The translations under genes were made by a program, and so were the position numbers. Below, in pieces: positions 37,858 to 45,081 of a stretch of 64,000 nt of DNA. The DNA lies in assembly GCF_934202705.1 (NCBI RefSeq), contig NZ_CAKPYE010000003.1, positions 129,382 through 193,381 of the forward strand. Reading direction: 5' to 3'. Source of the DNA: an uncultured Limosilactobacillus sp. (GTDB lineage: Bacteria; Bacillota; Bacilli; Lactobacillales; Lactobacillaceae). Every line of letters starts with the position of its first letter. Within the stretch, counting starts at the first letter, position 1. The notes below the pieces were generated by a model that did not search any database, was not told the DNA's origin, and saw only the letters and a list, made by a program, of their open reading frames with translations.

Positions 37858-37884
37858 GAAATTATAGCATTATGCTATAATTTC
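37858..37884. promoter_or_regulatory. TetR-type operator over divergent promoters
   Basis: 27-bp palindrome with 13-base perfect arms (GAAATTATAGCAT...). Each arm supplies a TATAAT -10; the minus promoter has -35 TTGTCT (37885-37890) at spacing 18. Binding here would block both genes. Confidence 0.75.
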
Positions 37885-37947
37885 AGACAATATTCTGGAT
37901 GCTAAGAGAAACAAATGCTTAAAATTATGTCTTTAAGGGGACTCGAA

Positions 37948-38442
37948 ATGGTTAAAAAAGTAAAAGCAACGTTATTCTTAAAATTATGTTTAGCAGATGC
38001 TTATGTTGAACTCTTAAAGAAAAAGTATGCTGACCAAATTACAATTAATCAAATTACTAATAAAGCATCAGTTAGTCGCTCAACTTATTATCGACACTTT
38101 ACTAGCAAAGATGACCTTTTGAAATTTAAATTACTGACAATCATTGGTAGAAAAAGAGCTGATCTTTCAGCTAATTTGAGTAATGTCGAGTTGATTCGAT
38201 ATTTTTTTAATCTGATGGCTGATAATCATGAGTTATTAAAAATTTTGGTAAAGAATAATAAATTCCAAATCCTAGTCGATATAATCCTACCACCCTTAGC
38301 CAACTTAAGCATCAAAGAACAATACCAACGCCAAAAATATGGCTATGCTTTTATCGGAATGTTAAAATTATGGATTATTTGCGATTTCAAAGAAGATGCT
38401 GATAAATTAGCAGATCTATATTTATCTACGTGGCAAAGCTAG
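37948..38442 (+). CDS. TetR-family transcriptional regulator
   Basis: 164 aa from ATG 37948 (MVKKVKATLFLKLCLADAYV), with GGGG 7 bases upstream; a longer frame from 37915 lacks a ribosome binding site. HTH: ITINQITNKASVSRSTYYRHFTSKDDLLKFKL, the standard TetR helix with YYRHF. The C-terminal half is divergent. Probably represses itself and the hydrolase. Confidence 0.9.
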   Translation: MVKKVKATLFLKLCLADAYVELLKKKYADQITINQITNKASVSRSTYYRHFTSKDDLLKFKLLTIIGRKRADLSANLSNVELIRYFFNLMADNHELLKILVKNNKFQILVDIILPPLANLSIKEQYQRQKYGYAFIGMLKLWIICDFKEDADKLADLYLSTWQS

Positions 38443-38459
38443 TTAACTTTTAGGACTAA

Positions 38460-38800
38460 ATTAAAAATAAAGCCGCCATAATGTTCCAACGAGGTTCTAA
38501 ATGTACTACCATCCTTTTTAATTAGCATACTCATTAAATCTAGCTTATTAATAAGCGCGTCTTCAAATTAATTTTTAGCACCACGTTGATACAAAGTGCC
38601 ATAAAGATGCATATAATTACTTTTGTTTAAATTTAATCCTAGTTGCTCTCTTAGTCTTCACAAAAATTATATTCTTAACCAACTTCTCCTATAAGTAGTC
38701 AGCTACTAGATTTATGTCCTTAAAGCACCTAGATAATCTGATCGCTTCGCCAGATCTCGGTTTTCAATATTGGTTATCTTTCATAGACATAACTCCTTAC
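38460..38800 (-). pseudogene. Decayed coding remnant
   Basis: On the minus strand an ATG with GGAG at about 38792 opens MKDNQY then stops; other short pieces such as KTKRATRIKFK and RSGEAI follow in mixed frames with several stops. It looks like an eroded gene; I cannot name the family. Confidence 0.35.
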
Positions 38801-38802
38801 TA

Positions 38803-38880
38803 AATAAAAAAGCGAGCTGATATTCAGCTCACTTTTTTATTGGTTTCGTTTCCGTGCTGGGTAACGCACGAGGCCTAACA
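38803..38880 (-). ncRNA. Small-RNA-like repeat with terminator (copy 1)
   Basis: GAGCTGAATATCAGCTC plus T6 forms a minus-strand terminator preceded by GTGCGTTACCCAGCACGG and AACGAAACC. A diverged copy is at 39836-39905. It resembles a type I antitoxin RNA in layout, but no toxin is visible next to it. Confidence 0.35.
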
Positions 38881-38894
38881 AAACATTTACCAAC

Positions 38895-39125
38895 CTCCAC
38901 CCGTGTTAAGAAACGTGTTAAAGTAGCACCATTTAAACAACGAAAAAAGCCTGTAGCACCAACGATCATCGCTGGTATTACAGGCTTTTGTGTTCTTTGT
39001 AGTGCTCACTAAAGTCGCTGTTTTAGAGTAGTTCAACCCTTGGTATAAAAGGATTTCATCCTAAACGTGTTAAGGTTTTGTGTTAAAAGCATGGTCAGAA
39101 ACTTTGTTCAAATAGCGTCATTATG
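38895..39125 (+). repeat. Element junction, copy A (right end of E1 and left end of E2)
   Basis: The left half (CGTGTTAAGAAACGTGTTAA, then the tRNA-type terminator) matches 58125-58219. The right half (TCGCTGTTTTAGAGTAG to CAAATAGCGTCAT) matches copies D and B. The centre is the attachment core at 38989-39014. Confidence 0.75.
38989..39014 (+). other. Attachment core: duplicated tRNA-Thr 3' end
   Basis: 26 bases identical to 58220-58245, of which the last 12 are the 3' end of the tRNA-Thr gene (GTGCTCACTAAAG region). This is the displaced tRNA end expected at the far side of an island integrated into a tRNA. Confidence 0.85.
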
Positions 39126-39155
39126 GGATTCCTACAGAATAACTACCCCATAAGC

Positions 39156-39578
39156 AACTATACTCAGCTATCTAAATTGGTCGCTATCTGACCTACTCTC
39201 TGACAGCTATATCCAGCTATCTAACTTGCTTGCTATTCTGCTTACTCTCTAGTAGCTATATCCAGCTATCTAACTTGCTTGCTATTCTGCTTACTCTCTA
39301 GTAGCTATATCCAGCTATCTAATTTACTTACTATTCAGTTTACTCTCTAATAGCTATATCCAGCTATCTAATTTACTTACTATTCAGTTTACTCTCTAAT
39401 AGCTATATCCAGCTATCTAACTTGCCTACTATTCTGCTTACTCTCTAGTAGCTATATTCAGCTATCTAACCTGCTTACTATTCTGCTTACTCTAGTAGCT
39501 ATATCCAGCTATCTGACTTGCTTGCTATTTGGCTTACTCTCTAGCAGCTATATCCAGCCATCTAATTCATTAACTGTT
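39156..39578. repeat. 49-bp tandem repeat array (about 8 units)
   Basis: Units begin AGCTATATCCAGCTATCTAA at 39205, 39254, 39303, 39352, 39401, 39450, 39497 and 39546; one unit is 2 bp short, and a degenerate unit precedes 39205. There are no spacers between units, and 49 is not a multiple of three, so it is neither CRISPR nor coding. Confidence 0.93.
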
Positions 39579-39583
39579 AAACA

Positions 39584-39838
39584 TTATTTCTGTGTTTTCA
39601 ATGTATAGTAAGTATTGGGTGAAGTTGGCGAATCCGCATGTCTTTCTAAAAGCTCTAGTTTTGTCAGATCACTTAATGCTTTCCGAGCGGTTGATGGATG
39701 TAACTTAGAATTAGAACTAATAAATTCTTTAGGTCGTAGTTCTTTATGTTCATAAGCATAAATCAAAGCTGCTCTTTCAGGATAAGTTAGCTTAGTAAAA
39801 TCATAGTTAGTAATTTTGCTTATTTCTTCTTTCAACAA
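39584..39838 (-). CDS. Small winged-helix DNA-binding protein
   Basis: 84 aa. LRPKEFISSNSKLHPSTARKALSDLTKLELLERH is a winged-helix segment. The frame opens with TTG TTG directly after a small-RNA-type terminator, and I see no ribosome binding site, so it may be a truncated gene or start elsewhere. Its stop lies a few bases from the 49-bp array, which makes it a candidate array-binding protein (inference). Confidence 0.5.
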   Translation of the reverse strand: MLKEEISKITNYDFTKLTYPERAALIYAYEHKELRPKEFISSNSKLHPSTARKALSDLTKLELLERHADSPTSPNTYYTLKTQK

Positions 39839-39905
39839 AAGAAGAGCTGATAAACAGCCCTTCTTCTATATTGGTTTCGTTTCCGTGCTGAATCACGCGC
39901 GGGGT
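39836..39905 (-). ncRNA. Small-RNA-like repeat with terminator (copy 2)
   Basis: AGAAGGGCTGTTTATCAGCTCTTCT hairpin with T4 and the same AACGAAACC/CAGCACGG upstream as at 38803-38880. The gap 39906-40058 shows no further feature. Confidence 0.35.
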
Positions 39906-40058
39906 CTAATGTAGATTACCTCTATCAATACTAAATTAGTTCAGGTTCTAGCAACCCAAGTGTCTATTCACTTCAAAAATCTCAGTTAAACAGTGCCAAT
40001 TCACTGACCTATTCGGTAATTTAATTATACTATACTGAAAAATAGATTTGGAATTCTT

Positions 40059-40160
40059 CTATTTGTCTTTTAGAAAATCCAATATCTCCTTATCTTCAAG
40101 TAAACTTTGTTCCAAAACCTCTAAAAAATTATCATGGTAGTCTTTAACTTCTTTTGTCAT
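40059..40160 (-). CDS. 33-aa acidic peptide
   Basis: MTKEVKDYHDNFLEVLEQSL... ending LKDK, with GAGG 9 bases before the ATG. It lies just downstream of the palindrome that follows fic. An all-helical small protein of unknown role, possibly an antitoxin-like partner (speculative). Confidence 0.45.
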   Translation of the reverse strand: MTKEVKDYHDNFLEVLEQSLLEDKEILDFLKDK

Positions 40161-40188
40161 TTTAGATTACCTCTGTTATTTTAAAAAT

Positions 40189-40224
40189 TTATCGGTGCAA
40201 AATTAGCCGATTTTGCACCGATAA
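40189..40224. repeat. Dispersed palindrome, copy 2 (downstream of fic)
   Basis: TTATCGGTGCAAAAT / ATTTTGCACCGATAA arms with centre TAGCCG; outer TTGCACTGA follows. Confidence 0.85.
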
Positions 40225-40242
40225 ATTATTTATTGCACTGAT

Positions 40243-41295
40243 TTAATCGTTCACAACATATCGACTTGCACGGCCCTTACCCAATAATCTGATTTTATCT
40301 TGTTTTCGCAAAACAGCTAGTGCATGCTTGATGGTGCTTTCACCATACTGGGGAATCAAATCCATTAATTCACGTCTTGATAGCGGCTTCAAACTATTAT
40401 TAAGTTTGCTCAATACTAACGTTTCTGGGCTTCTTTCAGTATCATTAGTAAAATCAATCCGCGAGTTTAATTCACGATATGCCTGCAAAACAATACTTAA
40501 AAAGTAATCAACATATGGGCCATAATCATTTTTATTATCAATCCATGCCGTTCCTGAACTTTCTAATAATGTCCGGTAATATTGTGCCTTAGTTTTTTCA
40601 ATTAACCGTTCCAGACTAATATATTTACCAACTTCAAAGCCTAACTGATGTAGTTCAAGCAACATAAGAAGCCGAGACATCCTACCATTGCCATCTCTAA
40701 AGGGGTGAATTGAAACAAAGTCCAACATAAATGCTGCGGCCAAGATTAATGGCGGAAAAGTGTTATCTTCAATCGCATTATTGTACGCATCACATAGATT
40801 CTGAATCAGTTCAGGAGTTATATAAGCCGGTGGTGGAGTAAAACGCGTTTCTTTGTGTCCATCAGCAAAGGTAGTCACGATGGAGTTATCAATATTCTTG
40901 AATTCACCACCCCAAGTGCTTTCAGTAAAATCAAATAATTGCTTATGTAGAGCTAAAATATTATTAGGAGTAATTTTAATATACTCATAGTTCTCATGAA
41001 TAGTTGCTAAAACATCACGGTAACCAGAAATTTCTTCCTCACTCCGGTTTTCTGGAGCGGTCTTTTGACTCATTAATTTTTTAAGCCGGGCATCACTAGT
41101 TGCAATTCCTTCAATTCGGTTTGATGAATCTGTACTTTCGATTTTAGCAACCGCCAATAGCTTATCCATAATATCCTTAGACTTTAAAGATACATGGGCT
41201 GTTTTACCCTTTAGCTCATAGATTTGATTGAGCTTTTCGACCATCTTAGTAGTTAACTGTAGATCATTTAATGTTTGGTAATCAAAAACTTTCAA
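40243..41295 (-). CDS. fic: Fic-family protein (AMPylase-like) with N-terminal inhibitory motif
   Basis: 350 aa. N-terminal inhibitory motif S58-NRI-E62-G63 (class II form), Fic core with HPFRDGNGRMSR at about 196-207, and a C-terminal winged helix (PLSRRELMDLIPQYGESTIKHALAVLRKQ). Fic enzymes transfer AMP from ATP to target-protein hydroxyls; the Glu of the inhibitory motif blocks ATP until relieved. The start is TTG 41295, 9 bases after GGGAG. It is flanked on both sides by copies of the 36-bp palindrome, as if carried as a cassette. Confidence 0.93.
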   Translation of the reverse strand: MKVFDYQTLNDLQLTTKMVEKLNQIYELKGKTAHVSLKSKDIMDKLLAVAKIESTDSSNRIEGIATSDARLKKLMSQKTAPENRSEEEISGYRDVLATIHENYEYIKITPNNILALHKQLFDFTESTWGGEFKNIDNSIVTTFADGHKETRFTPPPAYITPELIQNLCDAYNNAIEDNTFPPLILAAAFMLDFVSIHPFRDGNGRMSRLLMLLELHQLGFEVGKYISLERLIEKTKAQYYRTLLESSGTAWIDNKNDYGPYVDYFLSIVLQAYRELNSRIDFTNDTERSPETLVLSKLNNSLKPLSRRELMDLIPQYGESTIKHALAVLRKQDKIRLLGKGRASRYVVND

Positions 41296-41363
41296 TTATT
41301 TCATCTCCCTTCATTAGCATTTCTCTTTAGTATTTTATACCAATTATCAGCGCAATTTAAAGA

Positions 41364-41399
41364 TTATCGGTGCAAAATCAGCTAATTTTGCACCGATAA
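41364..41399. repeat. Dispersed palindrome, copy 3 (upstream of fic)
   Basis: Same arms with centre CAGCTA; outer half-sites TCAGCGCAA and TTGCACCGA. It lies between mazF and fic. The rest of 41400-41588 has no visible gene. Confidence 0.88.
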
Positions 41400-41588
41400 C
41401 TCATTTATTGCACCGAAATTCCACTATGACCAAAAAAGAATGCTAATCAGTCATTCCTACTATTGATATGATTCCAGTAACCAGCTAAAAACATATGTAC
41501 ATCGTCATTTTGAATTCGATAGTCCTACTTTATCTTTTTCCCACTTAAACTATAGTTGATACCTCCTAGGAGACAATCATTCTACTTA

Positions 41589-41927
41589 TTATAGTACCAA
41601 CCTAGCTTTTTTCCGTACTTCATCAAACACATCCATTGGCAGCATTTCAACAAACTGCCATTTACGGTGGTTAAAGTCAAATGATTTAATCTGTTCAACA
41701 TACACAGTTCCATCAATTTGAGTTCGTCCATCTAATTGGACATGAAGTGGGTAATCTTCTCCATTAAAAGCCCCATGTGAAATCGGCACTACCCAAGCAA
41801 ATGGTGAAGTCTGGGCTAACATATTATTGCTAACCACTACTGCTGGTCGACGCTTTTGAATTTCTGCGCCAACTGAAGGGTCAAAATCAATATAGATGAT
41901 ACTACCACTTTGTAGATAATCTACCAT
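41589..41927 (-). CDS. mazF: MazF/PemK-type toxin (endoribonuclease)
   Basis: 112 aa, canonical length. GSIIYIDFDPSVGAEIQKRRPAVVVSNN is the family N-terminus, and GTVYVEQIKSFDFNHRK contains the conserved VEQIKS. It cleaves mRNA at short sites (family knowledge). The start overlaps the antitoxin stop by 7 bases. Confidence 0.95.
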   Translation of the reverse strand: MVDYLQSGSIIYIDFDPSVGAEIQKRRPAVVVSNNMLAQTSPFAWVVPISHGAFNGEDYPLHVQLDGRTQIDGTVYVEQIKSFDFNHRKWQFVEMLPMDVFDEVRKKARLVL

Positions 41928-42169
41928 AATTCTTCTCCTTCAGGTTTTGTATTTTGCCAATCTTTTAAGTCATCTGGCATTTGGTATTTACCATGCCAAT
42001 CCTTAAATAACTCTTCAATGGTTGACGGTACCTTTTTAGCTGGCGTTAAAATTAGAGTACCGCCTTTCCCCTTAGCAAAACGATATTCTGTTCCTGGTTT
42101 AACATTAAATGATTTGGGAATGGTTACAACCGTTGCGTTCCCTTGGATTCTTGCTTTAACAGTATCCAT
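41921..42169 (-). CDS. mazE: MazE/PemI-type antitoxin
   Basis: 82 aa. SpoVT/AbrB-like N-terminus (MDTVKARIQGNATVVTIPKSF), acidic Trp-rich C-terminus (LFKDWHGKYQMPDDLKDW) that would wrap the toxin. The 5' part is duplicated as a remnant at 36372-36480. Confidence 0.93.
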   Translation of the reverse strand: MDTVKARIQGNATVVTIPKSFNVKPGTEYRFAKGKGGTLILTPAKKVPSTIEELFKDWHGKYQMPDDLKDWQNTKPEGEELW

Positions 42170-42251
42170 CTTGCCACCGCCTTTATTAGTTTGTAACCAT
42201 TATTATACCATATGTAATCATTAAAGTAATTACTTTTAGCAATTGTTAAAA

Positions 42252-42345
42252 TAACTAAAAAGAGCGCTGATTAGGCGCTCCAGCTACCGGTACGATTTCA
42301 GTAACGAACTGAAACCATTTTGCATGCCGGTGTTATTCATTTGAT
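42252..42345 (-). ncRNA. Candidate small RNA (terminator family member)
   Basis: A minus-strand TATAAT at 42352-42357 precedes an RNA with an internal hairpin (GGTTTCAGTTCGTTACTGAAATC) and a terminator GAGCGCCTAATCAGCGCTC plus T5. The order resembles the RNA at 35594-35692. Confidence 0.45.
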
Positions 42346-42385
42346 AGTTACATTATACAATGTTCTCTTTTATGATTCATTCCAA

Positions 42386-42485
42386 TAAAAAAGGAGTGCG
42401 TTTAGGCACCCCCAACCATCGGTACTTTATTACAGACCACGGCGACCAAACCGTTTGTGTTTAAGTACTTCACCTTATTCGTAAA
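42386..42485 (-). ncRNA. Candidate small RNA, diverged copy of the antisense antitoxin
   Basis: About 100 bases match 35597-35692, including GGGGGTGC/GCACTCC and T6. The 5' end carries a diverged version of the pairing sequence (CTTCACCTTATTCGTA) and the promoter is replaced by the end of the neighbouring gene, so it may be transcribed by read-through or be dead. Confidence 0.4.
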
Positions 42486-42489
42486 TCAA

Positions 42490-42978
42490 TTATCCATTGT
42501 TTGAATTTAACTGTTTTAACCAATATTCATAACAATCAACATACCATTGTATATACGAACGGTGATTTTCTTTATAGAATTGTTTATTCTTTTTCATAGC
42601 ATAACCAATCATTGCTGCATTATTGTCAATTGGCATTGGTTGGCGAGCAATCTTATTATTTATTAACTTAATCTTTGATGGATTAACTAACCGATAATCA
42701 TGAGTGTCCGCAACTATATATCCCTTATCATATCCATTTACGCGGGCATTAAATTTAATGAGGTCGCCTTCTTTCAGTTCCCCTAATTTAAGAAAGCTTT
42801 TAGTATAGTTGAACCACAAATGGTCAGTTACTAATTCATCATTCTCAACTAGTTTAACATTCGCTAACATCAACGTTGCCCGAAAAGTTCTAAAGCTATT
42901 CTTATATCCGAGTCGTACAAATTCACCAATAAATTCATGGCGTTTTTGACTGCCTAATTCTTTTAATTTTTCTCGCAT
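42490..42978 (-). CDS. Element protein with OB-fold-like region, unknown function
   Basis: 162 aa from the second ATG (9 bases after AAAAGG; the first ATG at 42987 abuts that site). KLGELKEGDLIKFNARVNGYDKGYIV followed by DYRLVNPSKIKLI looks like a nucleic-acid-binding OB-type barrel. The C-terminus is helical. It lies between palindrome copy 4 and a small RNA; role unknown. Confidence 0.72.
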   Translation of the reverse strand: MREKLKELGSQKRHEFIGEFVRLGYKNSFRTFRATLMLANVKLVENDELVTDHLWFNYTKSFLKLGELKEGDLIKFNARVNGYDKGYIVADTHDYRLVNPSKIKLINNKIARQPMPIDNNAAMIGYAMKKNKQFYKENHRSYIQWYVDCYEYWLKQLNSNNG

Positions 42979-43011
42979 TTCTTTCATCCTTTTCCATTCT
43001 TCACATCATTA

Positions 43012-43085
43012 TCAGTGCAATTTAAAGATTATCGGTGCAAAATTAGCTAATTTTGCACCGATAAATTGTTTATTGCACTGAAAAA
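43012..43085. repeat. Dispersed palindrome, copy 4 (perfect)
   Basis: 43029-43064 is a perfect 36-bp palindrome (arm TTATCGGTGCAAAATTAG). Outer TCAGTGCAAT and ATTGCACTGA form a second, nested inverted pair. It lies just after the integrase stop. Confidence 0.93.
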
Positions 43086-43099
43086 TATCTATTCATTAC

Positions 43100-44308
43100 T
43101 TACATCGACAGATAACGATCCATCAATCCACTATAACCAGTATTAAAGGTCTTCACATAATACCGCATATAGACAGCTAACGAGTTGCCTAACCGATTGC
43201 AGGCATAACTGTAATCGCCCAGTCTTGCTAACCTGGTTCCACATGTGGTTCTTAGGGTATAGCAACTCAATGGCAGTTCCCCATTATTAACCCCAATTCT
43301 TCGGCAAAGTTCTTTTAACATGTCATTCATTGAACGTTGGGTGACTGGATAGCCTAGTCTGGCTAACCGGTAGTCAGTCAGATTAAGGAATAATAAGTCA
43401 CTAGTAGTTTGCAGACCTTTTTCTTTTATAAACTCTTCCTGTTTTTTCTTAAAAACTTGCAACTGATCATAAAGCTGCTGAGTTATTGGTGGAGTGAGAC
43501 GACTTTCACCTTTGCGGCGGGCTTTAAGGTGACCGTTTAGCCCCTTAGTCAATTCAGAATAAGAATCGTTAATTCGAAATACCCAGTGACCTTCATCTTG
43601 GGTGAGATTAGCCAGCTTCAATGCTTGAATCTCCTGTGGTCGCATCCCGGTTTCCGCTTCGACCCACAATGCCATCCTAACTACCCATCTTTGGATTGGG
43701 ATCTGAGTTAAATCGTCTTGAATGGCTTGCCGAAAGGCCTGAAACTCTTGATCCGTCATTGCATATTTCTCTTTAGTAATTGATTGCTTATCCCGTCTGA
43801 AGAAGTAGTCAATTGGTCGCTTAGGCACTGGTGATTTGACAATTACGTCACCCTCCAAAGTTAGAAAATATGTTCTCAATTGCTGCAATAATTTACTAGC
43901 CGTTGAATGAGTAGTAATACTGGCATGGTGTTCTCTAGCATAGGTAGTGATGAACTCTCTAATGGTATCTTCATCACAGTTCCTGACCTTCACTCCACCT
44001 AGATAACAATGCACCATTTTTTCAGTGTACCGCCAGGTCTTAATTGAAGCTGGACTCCAGCGTTCCATTTTAATCTGCTTTTCAATCCATTCCGACAAGG
44101 CTTGTGGAAGGTACTTGCTTCCTGTATTGAAGTCATGCCCAGTCTTGATTTGATCAATGAGATCCGCTTCAATTTTCCTAGCTTTCGACTTCGTTTCCGC
44201 ATAGTGAACGGGTGCCGAAACCAGCTTGCCATGCACACTTGTCTGTGGCCGAATCCAATACTGCCCGCAATGTTTACTGTTCTTATTAGTTACTAGTCTA
44301 ATCGTCAA
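43100..44308 (-). CDS. int: Tyrosine recombinase / integrase (divergent active site)
   Basis: 402 aa. N-terminal arm-binding-like domain, SAM-like core-binding domain (about 80-170) and catalytic domain. ETGMRPQEI (about 221) supplies the first Arg. The second box reads LSCYTLRTTCGTRLARLG, so the usual HxxR is YxxR, and LGH is LGN. The nucleophile candidate lies in MRYYVKTF (about 385). The start is TTG, 9 bases after GGAG; the overlapping ATGATG is in a frame that stops. Last gene of the replication-excision operon. It probably integrates E2 into tRNA-Thr. Confidence 0.9.
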   Translation of the reverse strand: MTIRLVTNKNSKHCGQYWIRPQTSVHGKLVSAPVHYAETKSKARKIEADLIDQIKTGHDFNTGSKYLPQALSEWIEKQIKMERWSPASIKTWRYTEKMVHCYLGGVKVRNCDEDTIREFITTYAREHHASITTHSTASKLLQQLRTYFLTLEGDVIVKSPVPKRPIDYFFRRDKQSITKEKYAMTDQEFQAFRQAIQDDLTQIPIQRWVVRMALWVEAETGMRPQEIQALKLANLTQDEGHWVFRINDSYSELTKGLNGHLKARRKGESRLTPPITQQLYDQLQVFKKKQEEFIKEKGLQTTSDLLFLNLTDYRLARLGYPVTQRSMNDMLKELCRRIGVNNGELPLSCYTLRTTCGTRLARLGDYSYACNRLGNSLAVYMRYYVKTFNTGYSGLMDRYLSM

Positions 44309-44342
44309 ACATCATCACTCCTAGAACCCATTAATAAAAATA

Positions 44343-44546
44343 TTAACGTGCTTTCCAAGTTGTGACTTGCCTGAATCCCGCAGTTTTGAGCCAACTTACT
44401 ACCTCATCAACTACAAAGTAGCGTCTGGATTTTGGATCCAACTGATGGTATGGCATACCCAGCCGGATTAAAGTGTAGATGTAACCATTGCTGCAACCAA
44501 TAATGTCCGCTAATGTTTTAAGGTTTACGATTTCGTCTTTAACCAT
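44343..44546 (-). CDS. Excisionase-like HTH protein
   Basis: 67 aa. VNLKTLADIIGCSNGYIYTLIRLGMPYHQLDPKSRRYFVVDEVVSWL is a MerR-like HTH of the helix-turn-helix-17 type found in Xis proteins. It overlaps the upstream gene by 8 bases and sits directly before int, the usual position for a recombination directionality factor. Confidence 0.78.
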   Translation of the reverse strand: MVKDEIVNLKTLADIIGCSNGYIYTLIRLGMPYHQLDPKSRRYFVVDEVVSWLKTAGFRQVTTWKAR

Positions 44547-44778
44547 GATACTTTTCCTTCCTTAACCGCCTAATTTCATTTCTTAACTTTTCAATTTCAT
44601 TAACAACCTTCACATATGTTACTCTTGGAAAATAAATTCCCACTAGCTGACACTGATCGTCATAAACATTCACTGATGCTTTTATTGTGCCGCTATACTC
44701 ATCCAGCGCGTTAAATTTTAGTGGAAATTTAGCCTTTTTAACGTTCACTGTCTTCTCTTCTAACTCATTGATTAACAT
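44539..44778 (-). CDS. Small element protein, paralog of its upstream neighbour
   Basis: 79 aa. It shares the block VGIYFPRVTYVKVVNEIEKL with EGVYFPIETYKKLARSMKKS of the neighbour and ends in a charged coiled coil. The ATG overlaps the upstream stop (TAATG). Function unknown. Confidence 0.75.
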   Translation of the reverse strand: MLINELEEKTVNVKKAKFPLKFNALDEYSGTIKASVNVYDDQCQLVGIYFPRVTYVKVVNEIEKLRNEIRRLRKEKYHG

Positions 44779-45017
44779 TAGTCTTTTCCACCCTTCTTAT
44801 TTTTCAATTCGACAATGCTTTTTTTCATGCTACGCGCTAATTTTTTATAAGTTTCAATCGGGAAATAGACTCCCTCAACCTCATCATTTTCATCCCATAC
44901 AAGTGCAAACGGATTATCGTTGCTTTGTTGATTCATGACCAGGTTAATGTCATCAAACCATGCTGTAAATTCCTTATTAGTAAACGATGCTGCATTATAT
45001 TCTCTATCCATTTTCAT
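44778..45017 (-). CDS. Small element protein, paralog of its downstream neighbour
   Basis: 79 aa from ATG 45017 (MKMDREYNAASF), 7 bases after AAAGGAAG; an upstream TTG overlaps the ribosome binding site. Contains EGVYFPIETYKKL and a C-terminal coiled coil. Tandem duplication with the next gene. Function unknown. Confidence 0.75.
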   Translation of the reverse strand: MKMDREYNAASFTNKEFTAWFDDINLVMNQQSNDNPFALVWDENDEVEGVYFPIETYKKLARSMKKSIVELKNKKGGKD

Positions 45018-45081
45018 TTTTATTCTTCCTTTCAGATTCAAATAGAAATTCTATGTTAAAATTAACGTAATTAAGTATTTT

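Noticed and set aside
39156..39578. CRISPR array
   Set aside because: The 49-bp units are contiguous with no variable spacers, and no cas genes are present.
41400..41588. Possible gene between mazF and fic
   Set aside because: Only short frames without start signals; looks like spacer DNA next to the palindrome.
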